This document shows positions 1-6,350 of a stretch of DNA of 7,948 nucleotides, piece by piece. The translations under genes were made by a program, and so were the position numbers. Where the stretch lies: the NCBI GenBank assembly GCA_040007355.1, contig JBDTVE010000038.1:1-7948 (forward strand). Reading direction: 5' to 3'. The stretch comes from JACMLD01 sp040007355. GTDB taxonomy: Bacteria; Bacteroidota; Bacteroidia; Chitinophagales; Chitinophagaceae. Each line of letters begins with the position of its first letter. Position 1 is the first letter of the stretch. The notes beneath the pieces are model-generated. The model worked only from the letters and a program-made list of their open reading frames with translations, did not search any database and was not told the origin of the DNA.

Positions 1-357
1 GATCATTTTACTCAGAAATATTTTTTTCCGTTAAATGGTTGTTTTAAAGCGATGGCCAGGGACTTTGATAACGACGGCAACCTGGATATTGCATCGATCG
101 CTTTTTTTACTGATCCTAAAAAGAAAGAGGAAGGATTTGTATACCTGCACAATAAAGGGGGATTGGTTTTTCAACCTTATACTTTTCCCGAAGCTGCCCT
201 GGGACATTGGCTTACAATGGATGTAAATGATCTCGACGGGGATGGGAAACCAGATATCATTTTGGGTAATTTTAATTTTAGTGTACCAGGAAATAAAGAC
301 ACCTTAAATGTAAAGACTCCATCTTTTCTATTGTTGAAAAACAGGACAAACAGATAA
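1..357 (+). CDS. FG-GAP/VCBS-repeat protein, C-terminal fragment
   Basis: The frame is open from the first base of the window and ends at TAA 355-357, so 118 C-terminal residues are visible and the start lies outside. Two Asp-rich loops stand out: DFDNDGNLD (about residues 21-29 of the visible part) and DLDGDGKPD (77-85). These are the DxDxDG-type calcium-binding loops of FG-GAP/VCBS beta-propeller blades, each followed by a hydrophobic strand (IASIAFF, IILGNF). The segment between them (EEGFVYLHNKGG, then TFPEA and HWLTMDV) is typical of secreted VCBS-repeat proteins of Bacteroidota. Such proteins are usually extracellular and structural or ligand-binding; no catalytic residue is visible. 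An internal ATG at 52 would give a shorter ORF, but the good coding pattern continues upstream of it, so the gene is simply truncated by the window. The next gene follows after 96 bases. Family assignment is firm, function is not. Confidence 0.85.
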   Translation, partial: DHFTQKYFFPLNGCFKAMARDFDNDGNLDIASIAFFTDPKKKEEGFVYLHNKGGLVFQPYTFPEAALGHWLTMDVNDLDGDGKPDIILGNFNFSVPGNKDTLNVKTPSFLLLKNRTNR

Positions 358-453
358 CAGCATGTCTTATAGTAAAATTTAATTTGGGATCGGCCAGATA
401 AGTCAATTTTTTTAGCATTAATTCTGCAACACACACATTAATATCAACTTATT

Positions 454-2490
454 ATGAAAAAACAACTGCTACGGTTTCTTCTGTTAACTACAACCTGTAT
501 GCAGTTACTGAGCGCTGTCCATGCACAGGAAATAATAGATTACAAAGGCTTTCCACAGTGGAGCTGGCAAAAAGAAGATTCGACGGAATATTATATTTAC
601 ACGCCTTCCAACATCCAGGCTGGTAAACGCTACCCGATTGTACTTTTCCTGCATGGCTGTTGTGGTACCGACAATCACGCGACGCTACGCAATGCAGTAG
701 ATCCACCCGTAAGAGCATGGCATAATTTCGGTGAAAATACGCAGTCCGTTCCTACCTATATCATCGCCCCCGGCACATCCCGCGGGTGGAGGCAGCATTT
801 TACTGCTTTAAAAAAGGTAATGGATGATCTTATTAAAAACAAACAAGGAGATCCGCAAAGAGTATATATTACGGGTTTCTCAATGGGTGGAGCAGGTACC
901 TGGGATTTTATTACGAGGTATCCCGGCTTTTTTGCCGCCGCTATTCCATTAGGTGCGAATGCCAACGCTGATGCCGTAAAAGCTATCAATATTCCAATCT
1001 GGACCAGCATCGGCGAATTGGATCCCAACGCAAAAAAATTGCGCGCAAGTGTGACCGCTTTGAGAAATGCCATTGGTGATTATGTGGATTCAAATCAGAG
1101 TTGGGTAACAGGATCGAACCCGCGCTTTACTCAATTTACGGGCATGGGTCACGGCATACAATGGAAAGCAGTAACAAAGCAGGACATCACAGGTTGGGCT
1201 TACAGTAAATTAAATAATGGCAACAACTATCCGAATGTGGTTTTTATAACACCAACGTACAGACAAAAAATCAGAAAGGGAAGCATGGTAGATAGCGAAG
1301 TAAATGCGTTTGATAGCGACGGCGGTATCAGAAAAATAATGGTGTACATTAACAATGTTTACCTTAAAACCATTAATAAAACGCCCTATAGATTTTCTTT
1401 TAAAGCTGGTGATGGTGATACCAAAATAGAGGCAACCGCATATGATGATAAAGGGAAAACGGCTACCGCTACCACCTGGATAAAAGCAGATAATAAACCA
1501 ACGTTATCTACTGCAGTTTTACCTTATGCAAGACAAGGTGCATTATACAATAGCAGGATAATGGCATCGGGAAATGGGCATCTTAGGTTTGGAGTGAACG
1601 AGGCTTTACCAAAAGGGTTGATTTTATACCCGGATGGCTTGATCAAAGGCTTGCCTTCGGAAACAGGAACATTTATAATTAAAGCCAATATAAAAGATGA
1701 AGATGGAGATGAAACAAATATCAACCTTCCATTAGAAATAAAAAACAAAAGGGTCAATGAATTGATTCCGCGGGAAGTAATAACAAATGAAGGAAAGAAA
1801 CTGCCCGTTTCAAAAATGATATATGGTGAAACACCAAATTTCAATAGCCGCGATACGGTGTTTTCAACAGATACTGATGAACTTAATTTTAGCGGGCTTG
1901 GTAATTTCTATGGGCTCAGTTTTATAAAGACAGACCCTTCAGACGCAAATAATAAGGACAATGATTATCTTTCATTCACGATAGATCAGGATGCCGAGCT
2001 ATTAGTAGCATATGAAAAAACTGGTAAACAGTTTTCTTCTACAATACCCTCATGGCTGGAAAGTTTTACCAAAATTGATAATGCCGAAATTGTAAACCAA
2101 TACCGCTACTATGGTATCTATTCAAAAAAATTAAAAAAAGGAACCATCACTCTTCAGGGCGCAGATGCAAAAAATAATAAAGTGCAAAGTAATTATTTCT
2201 TAATGTTTCGTGGCCTGTCAGCCCAGGTAGATCTTACCCCGGAAATTAATACAACTGCTTTACCATCTGCAGCCAGCCAACAATATTATTCGCAACAGTT
2301 AACTGCGCTTTACGGACACGGACATATACATTGGGATATCAGCGGACGTTTGCCCAAAGGAATGAGGCTATCCGATACCGGCAGTTTATCTGGAATCCCT
2401 GAAGCGAAGGGAACTTTCAGCATCCAGGTAATTGCCAAAGATGACACAAAGAAAAAATCAACTGCAAATTTAAAGCTCGTAGTTAAGTAG
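454..2490 (+). CDS. Secreted multidomain esterase: PHB-depolymerase-like alpha/beta hydrolase with Ig-like and He_PIG domains
   Basis: This 678-residue protein begins with a type I signal peptide (Lys-rich start, hydrophobic 5-21, likely cleavage VHA|QE after residue 24), which supports the ATG at 454. Residues about 30-255 are an alpha/beta hydrolase of the PHB-depolymerase/dienelactone-hydrolase kind: oxyanion region LFLHGCCG (64-71), nucleophile elbow GFSMGG with Ser143, probable acid Asp190 in IGELDPN, and His233 in GMGHG. About 262-345 looks like a bacterial Ig domain (VFITPTYRQKIRKG, DSDGGI, PYRFSF, ATAYDDKGK). Residues 350-430 and 593-678 look like two He_PIG-type putative Ig domains, sharing LPKG, a G-x-(I/L)-x-G-(L/I)-P turn and a GTF strand. 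Residues about 440-590 form a further beta-rich module that I cannot assign. Enzymes with this core cleave acyl or feruloyl esters on polysaccharides; the Ig-like tail probably positions the enzyme or binds glycan. The substrate is not readable from sequence. The next gene, another esterase, starts 47 bases downstream, so co-transcription is likely. Confidence 0.88.
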   Translation: MKKQLLRFLLLTTTCMQLLSAVHAQEIIDYKGFPQWSWQKEDSTEYYIYTPSNIQAGKRYPIVLFLHGCCGTDNHATLRNAVDPPVRAWHNFGENTQSVPTYIIAPGTSRGWRQHFTALKKVMDDLIKNKQGDPQRVYITGFSMGGAGTWDFITRYPGFFAAAIPLGANANADAVKAINIPIWTSIGELDPNAKKLRASVTALRNAIGDYVDSNQSWVTGSNPRFTQFTGMGHGIQWKAVTKQDITGWAYSKLNNGNNYPNVVFITPTYRQKIRKGSMVDSEVNAFDSDGGIRKIMVYINNVYLKTINKTPYRFSFKAGDGDTKIEATAYDDKGKTATATTWIKADNKPTLSTAVLPYARQGALYNSRIMASGNGHLRFGVNEALPKGLILYPDGLIKGLPSETGTFIIKANIKDEDGDETNINLPLEIKNKRVNELIPREVITNEGKKLPVSKMIYGETPNFNSRDTVFSTDTDELNFSGLGNFYGLSFIKTDPSDANNKDNDYLSFTIDQDAELLVAYEKTGKQFSSTIPSWLESFTKIDNAEIVNQYRYYGIYSKKLKKGTITLQGADAKNNKVQSNYFLMFRGLSAQVDLTPEINTTALPSAASQQYYSQQLTALYGHGHIHWDISGRLPKGMRLSDTGSLSGIPEAKGTFSIQVIAKDDTKKKSTANLKLVVK

Positions 2491-2504
2491 TACTGTTTAA
2501 CTAC
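2479..2504 (+). other. Inverted repeat overlapping the esterase stop codon
   Basis: GTAGTTAA (2479-2486) and TTAACTAC (2497-2504) are perfect 8-base inverted repeats separated by 10 bases. Two G-U pairs could extend the RNA stem to 10 pairs around an AGTACT loop. The stop codon TAG at 2488-2490 lies inside the hairpin. No T-run follows (the next bases are CTCAGAACGC), so it is not a standard intrinsic terminator. It could stabilise or process the message between the two esterase genes, or be chance in AT-rich DNA. Confidence 0.4.
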
Positions 2505-2537
2505 CTCAGAACGCTGATACTTAAATCATAATACCTC

Positions 2538-3473
2538 ATGAATAAGAAAAATGTATTTCTATTCTTTTTTGTTAGTTTTTGCTGCATTGAGAAATCAACC
2601 GCTCAGATTATCATTCCCTTATACGCGGATAGTATTCCTAATAGCAGGCCTTCCAATATTCGTGAAAAAAGTGATACCAATAGGCAAACAGGTATTATAG
2701 TAATCAGTAAAGTTGTTACCCCAACACTAACTGCATATTTACCTTCTCCCGAAAAAGCTACTGGGTGTGGTGTGGTTATCTGCCCAGGTGGGGGTTATTG
2801 GGTACTTATTGGAAATCATGAAGGTTCCGACATCGCCAAAAAGCTGAGTGAAATGGGTATTGCGGCTTTTGTATTAAAATACCGGCTGCCCAATTCGGAT
2901 ATTATGGAAAATAAAGAAATAGGTCCATTGCAGGATGCACAGCAGGCTATAAAGATTATCAGGGAGCATGCAAAAAGCTGGAACCTTGATCCTGCTAAAA
3001 TCGGCATCATGGGGTTTTCAGCAGGCGGTCACCTGGCAGCTACAGCAGGAACCCATTTCTCTAAAGCATTGGTTCCTAACAAACAAAATACCAGCCTGAG
3101 GCCCGACTTTATGGTATTGGTTTATGCAGAAATAAGTTTCCAGGAAAATATCGGTGTAAAAGGGGCATGGGAGCCTCTTTTAGGCAAGAGTCCTTCCGAT
3201 GATAAATTGAAGGAATATTCCAATGAATTACAGGTAAGTAGTCAGACGCCACCCACATTTATTATCCAGGCGGCTGATGACAAAAGTATTCTTCCCAAAC
3301 AAAGCATTGCTTTTTTTGAAGCATTATTGGAAAAGAAAGTACCGGTTGAACTTCATATTTATGAAAAAAGCGGTCACGGATTCGGCGCCCATTTACTGAA
3401 CACAAATGAGGAATGGATAGATCGGTGCAGGAACTGGCTTGTGATGAATAAGTTTATCACTTCCCATGAGTAA
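2538..3473 (+). CDS. Secreted alpha/beta hydrolase, acetyl-xylan-esterase/BD-FAE type
   Basis: The 311-residue product has a signal peptide (Asn-Lys-Lys start, very hydrophobic 6-14, likely cleavage STA|QII after residue 22), so it is exported, probably to the periplasm. The core is an esterase/lipase fold of the BD-FAE or Abhydrolase_3 kind. It has the oxyanion motif VVICPGGGYW (79-88), the strand AFVLKYRLP (110-118) characteristic of this family, the nucleophile elbow GFSAGGH with Ser161, an acid in QAADDKSI (Asp248 preferred, Asp247 possible) and His280 in SGHGFG. All triad elements are in the expected order and the length fits the family (about 270-330), so the enzyme should be active. 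Characterised relatives remove acetyl or other acyl groups from xylan and similar glycans; many are annotated only as lipase or esterase. It follows the multidomain esterase after 47 bases and is probably in the same operon. The two are not paralogues in the narrow sense, since motif spacing and domain build differ. The exact substrate is unknown. Confidence 0.88.
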   Translation: MNKKNVFLFFFVSFCCIEKSTAQIIIPLYADSIPNSRPSNIREKSDTNRQTGIIVISKVVTPTLTAYLPSPEKATGCGVVICPGGGYWVLIGNHEGSDIAKKLSEMGIAAFVLKYRLPNSDIMENKEIGPLQDAQQAIKIIREHAKSWNLDPAKIGIMGFSAGGHLAATAGTHFSKALVPNKQNTSLRPDFMVLVYAEISFQENIGVKGAWEPLLGKSPSDDKLKEYSNELQVSSQTPPTFIIQAADDKSILPKQSIAFFEALLEKKVPVELHIYEKSGHGFGAHLLNTNEEWIDRCRNWLVMNKFITSHE

Positions 3474-3522
3474 AAGCAAAATGACAACCTGTTGTGATGA
3501 ATGACATTCATAAGATTTTAAC

Positions 3523-3902
3523 TTACAATGGTTTTAATGCAACGAACCAAGGGAATCGTTCATATTTCCCTTTATACCCAGTGAGCTTTACATCCGGATT
3601 TTTTCCGGAACCAGGTCAAATTTTCATTCATTTCTATTGAAGGACGATCCTGTCTGGTTATCGGGAGGTATTTAAATACCATTGCTTTAAATTACCCCCG
3701 GTCTGCTGGGTCTGTACCAATACAGTCATATACCGGATTTATTTCGCTAAAACCTAACCGACAAGTGTACCACTTGAACCTGGAATGCTGTTCAACGTAA
3801 GTTTTGAAAAGCCAACTGCAACAAAATCGGCGGAAGCTATAATATCTTAAAAATCTGCCAAACCGAATAGGCAGAAAAATCGCCGTTGCAGGATTTGCAC
3901 AA
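3523..3902 (-). pseudogene. Decayed - strand coding region (family not recognised)
   Basis: No intact gene lies here, but the - strand carries consecutive protein-like stretches in shifting frames. Reading from 3902 downward: CNGDFSAYSVWQIFKI in one frame; DIIASADFVAVGFSKLTL... (3846-3757, 30 codons, strongly coding-like codon use) ending at TAG 3756-3754; FSEINPVYDCIGTDPADRG (3751-3695) ending at TAA 3694-3692; in the same frame FKAMVFKYLPITRQDRPS... to TWFR (3691-3605); then, after a one-base shift in a run of six A (plus-strand T 3599-3604), KNPDVKLTGYKGKYERFPWF... ending KPL and TAA at 3525-3523. Removing one A joins the last two pieces exactly. I read this as the C-terminal remnant of a gene that converged on the esterase at 3473. 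The N-terminal part is missing before the + strand glycosidase gene. I do not recognise the family. Antisense + strand frames are also partly open, so the strand call rests on codon pattern and the clean C-terminal piece. Confidence 0.45.
3593..3609. repeat. Short inverted repeat TCCGGA-N5-TCCGGA
   Basis: TCCGGA (3593-3598) and TCCGGA (3604-3609) are palindromic hexamers separated by five T, giving a possible 6-pair hairpin with a TTTTT loop. No T-run follows it on the + strand and no A-run precedes it, so it does not look like a terminator for the esterase gene. The T-run in its loop is where the decayed - strand reading frame shifts by one base. Confidence 0.3.
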
Positions 3903-4227
3903 CTACTCATGCGCGATTTTGCTGTTTATATTTAATTGGTCTTTAAATAATGCAACACCAGATAATCAAAGGCCGGGATTAAAAAACAGTAGGATTCTTA
4001 ATTAACTGTTATGTTCTGTACTATACCTGTAAATTTGGGAGAATGAATTATAGGCATTACCTTTCAAACTGTAATGTGTAGCCTACCTGAGTTAGCGGGT
4101 TTAAGCAATCTCGATTCTAAATACGGTTCTTTTTGTAAAGAAATACATGCTTGTCATATTTTCTTGACCGTAATAATAAAAGTTATGAATTTTAATATAA
4201 TAATATCCCGCTGCGTATCTTTTTTTT
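3903..4227. other. Intergenic stretch without an assignable gene
   Basis: About 325 AT-rich bases between the decayed region and the six-hairpin glycosidase gene. Stops are frequent in all frames. A - strand piece of 20 codons (3965-3906, containing LFKDQLNINSKIAHE) could be a further scrap of the decayed gene but is too short to rely on. The upstream half of this stretch probably carries the promoter and leader of the gene starting at 4228. No RNA gene, insertion-sequence end or strong terminator was seen. Confidence 0.5.
4030..4037 (+). promoter_or_regulatory. Weak candidate Bacteroidota -7 box (TAAATTTG)
   Basis: TAAATTTG matches the TAnnTTTG -7 consensus of the Bacteroidota housekeeping sigma factor. 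A convincing TTTG -33 element is absent at the right distance (the region around 4007-4013 reads TGTTATG). If used, it would give a leader of about 180 bases before the ATG at 4228. One 8-base match in AT-rich DNA can easily be chance. Confidence 0.2.
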
Positions 4228-6336
4228 ATGAAAAAATGTGAAATAGTCATGTCTTATCGATTCAATTCTTATCCTTTGGTTCATGGATGTAGCAAATTAA
4301 TAGTAGCTATAGTATGCTTATTATCGACAAATAATCCTGTGCTGGGTCAACAAAAAATAGCTGAATTTCAAAATGAAATCTTTTGGAAGGTAAATAGTGC
4401 AAATGGTATAACCTGGAATCTGGCTAATGAAAGACGACTTCCCCGTGACGACAGAATGGAAATGGATGGGCAACAGGTTGCAGCCATTGTTCAATATAAG
4501 GTCGACAGAAGGAAGCAGGTGTCTGTTTCAAGAGATGTTATTTTCCCACAATTGCGGAAATTTATCAAAAGCACAGATCAAAACTCAGCTAATTACAGGG
4601 CTTATCTTAGGGATACATATAATGATGATTTATTGCCAGTGATAAATATGGCAGGCCGGACATTTGTACCAGGCGTTCTGGATTCAATTTGTATTCAGGG
4701 AAAATTGACCTTGTATCATCATCAGAGAGATGGAATACGCATAACCAGATGTTTTTTCCCTTCCATGAAGAGCAGGCTGTTCGTTGAAAAATGGGTATTA
4801 ACAAATACGAGCGATAGCGTCAAACACCTGAAAATTGGACATACAACCTTAAGCCAGGAAGAAGATGGAATCTATGGATTGTATAAAAGAAAGGTTTATT
4901 GTGATGCATTGAAAGAGGTATCTATCAATCCCGGCCAAAATTATGAATTTGCCATCTATTTTTCGGCACACAGAGAAGGCGATGTAGATGAAATGGAGAC
5001 GCAGACTGAAGCAGAGAAAGGAAGAAATAATTTTCTGGATAGCATACATAGCAAGCTCATTTTAGAAACACCGGATAGTACTATCAATACACTTTTTTAC
5101 TTTTCTAAAATTCATGCGGCAGAAAGTATTTATCAATCCAAAATTGGCCTGATACATTCACCGGGTGGCGGAACTTACTATGCTGGAATATGGGCAAATG
5201 ACCAGGGAGAGTATACTGCCCCTCTTTTTCCATATCTCGGTTATAAAACAGGAAATATTGCCGCGATGAATGCATATCGGATGTTTTTGAGAAATATTCC
5301 GAAAGGTGACGCTAAAATATGGGCATCATTTGAGATGGAGGGTGATTTGCCCTGCTGTTCCAGTGACAGAGGTGATGCTGCAATGTTATCCTTTGGTATT
5401 TCCCATTTCTTGTTGGCATCAGGTAATAGGCAATATGCAAAGGAACTGTGGCCATTGATTGAATGGTGTGTTGGTTATTGCGAAAAAATGAAAACACCTG
5501 ACGGTGTTATTGCTTCAATGAGCGATGAATTGGAAGGCAGGTTTCCTTCCGGTACTGCAAACCTATCCACTTCATGTTTATACTATGGTGCATTACGTCA
5601 ACTGGCGGTGTTAGGGAAAGCGATGGGGAAGGATAAAAAGCTGATCGATGAATTTACAAACCATGCAAACCAGTTAGCCCTAGCTATTGAAAAATATTTC
5701 GGTTCAGTTGTAGAAGGTATTGAAACATATAAGTATTATAAAGAGAATACAACGCTGAGAAGTTGGATATGCCTTCCGTTGGTGATGGGAATACAAAATA
5801 GAAAAGCTGGAACATTAGACGCTTTGTTTACAAAACTTTGGACAGACAATGGTGTTCGTATAGAAAGCAATTCCGGTGTTGAGAAAGGCAGGGAGGTGTT
5901 TTGGGATCGGGGCACCCTTTATGCGTTTAGGGGAGCATTCAAGGCAGGTGCCGCTGAAAGGGCAATTAAAAAGCTGGAGGCTTTTTCAACAACCAGGCTG
6001 AAAGGTTTTCATGTTCCCTATGTAGTGGAAGCGTGGCCTGAAAATGGGATGGCACACCTTTCCGCGGAAAGCGCATTGTATTGCAGAATATTCACAGAAG
6101 GTATTTTGGGAATTGTACCAACTGGTTTTAACTCTTTTACCATTCAGCCCCATTTACCAGCAGACTGGAAGAAATTCAGCATTAAAAAGATAGCAGCATT
6201 CAACAAAAATTTCGATATATCAATAAAAACGACTGCCGCCAACGAAATGGAAGTAACCATTGACTGGCCTGGAGGGAGGATTAATAAAAAAATCGCGAAT
6301 GGTGAAATACTTGCGGTGAATTTTGATGGCAGATAA
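4228..6336 (+). CDS. Secreted six-hairpin glycosidase-like protein (family uncertain)
   Basis: The product is 702 residues if started at ATG 4228. A hydrophobic stretch (LIVAIVCLL, 24-32) and probable cleavage VLG|QQ after residue 40 mark a signal peptide. An alternative start at Met8 (4249) would give a more usual leader length; neither has a Shine-Dalgarno sequence, and the first ATG sits directly after eight T. About 50-280 is a beta-rich N-terminal region, about 285-625 a helical (alpha/alpha)6 region and about 625-700 a C-terminal beta domain with VPTGFNSFTIQPHLP, as in GH78/GH95-like enzymes. Conserved-looking acidic motifs are candidates for catalysis: NDQGEY (324-329), the stretch 369-386 ending SSDRGDAAM, MSDELEGRFP (431-440), REVFWDRGT (555-563) and VEAWPENG (600-607). 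The pair Cys376-Cys377 lies just before DRGD. It is probably a glycoside hydrolase acting on a plant glycan side chain, but I cannot assign a CAZy family or substrate. The GH127-type gene follows after 14 bases, so the two are almost certainly co-transcribed. Confidence 0.8.
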   Translation: MKKCEIVMSYRFNSYPLVHGCSKLIVAIVCLLSTNNPVLGQQKIAEFQNEIFWKVNSANGITWNLANERRLPRDDRMEMDGQQVAAIVQYKVDRRKQVSVSRDVIFPQLRKFIKSTDQNSANYRAYLRDTYNDDLLPVINMAGRTFVPGVLDSICIQGKLTLYHHQRDGIRITRCFFPSMKSRLFVEKWVLTNTSDSVKHLKIGHTTLSQEEDGIYGLYKRKVYCDALKEVSINPGQNYEFAIYFSAHREGDVDEMETQTEAEKGRNNFLDSIHSKLILETPDSTINTLFYFSKIHAAESIYQSKIGLIHSPGGGTYYAGIWANDQGEYTAPLFPYLGYKTGNIAAMNAYRMFLRNIPKGDAKIWASFEMEGDLPCCSSDRGDAAMLSFGISHFLLASGNRQYAKELWPLIEWCVGYCEKMKTPDGVIASMSDELEGRFPSGTANLSTSCLYYGALRQLAVLGKAMGKDKKLIDEFTNHANQLALAIEKYFGSVVEGIETYKYYKENTTLRSWICLPLVMGIQNRKAGTLDALFTKLWTDNGVRIESNSGVEKGREVFWDRGTLYAFRGAFKAGAAERAIKKLEAFSTTRLKGFHVPYVVEAWPENGMAHLSAESALYCRIFTEGILGIVPTGFNSFTIQPHLPADWKKFSIKKIAAFNKNFDISIKTTAANEMEVTIDWPGGRINKKIANGEILAVNFDGR

Positions 6337-6350
6337 TAGAAAATAATAAA

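Noticed and set aside
367..390. A possible -7 box before the 678-residue esterase (TAAAATTTAATTTGGG)
   Set aside because: The T/A pattern is one base short of TAnnTTTG and no -33 element is evident, so it is not reported as a promoter.
177..434. An 85-residue - strand ORF across the end of the FG-GAP gene and the following gap
   Set aside because: Most of it is antisense to the calcium-loop coding sequence, and its N-terminal part lies in AT-rich intergenic DNA with no protein-like pattern.
3498..3510. TGAATG-A-CATTCA as a terminator after the BD-FAE-type esterase
   Set aside because: The dyad has a one-base centre and cannot form a hairpin without losing pairs, and no T-run follows. It may be chance.
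3540..3840. + strand reading of the 3540-3840 region as a gene
   Set aside because: Several + strand frames are open for 30-60 codons, but their codon pattern is poorer than the - strand reading and they lack a start with a plausible protein. They are probably antisense shadows of the decayed gene.
3692..3910. A 72-residue - strand ORF starting MSSCANPATAIF as a small intact gene
   Set aside because: Its first half lacks coding character, while a different - strand frame over the same bases (3846-3757) looks clearly coding. Its last 20 residues fit as one piece of the decayed gene that continues past its stop codon. I treat it as part of the pseudogene.
4264..4347. Lipoprotein signal at Cys21 or Cys30 of the six-hairpin glycosidase
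   Set aside because: The residues before each cysteine (VHG-C and AIV-C) do not form a proper lipobox after a hydrophobic stretch, so a type I signal peptide fits better.
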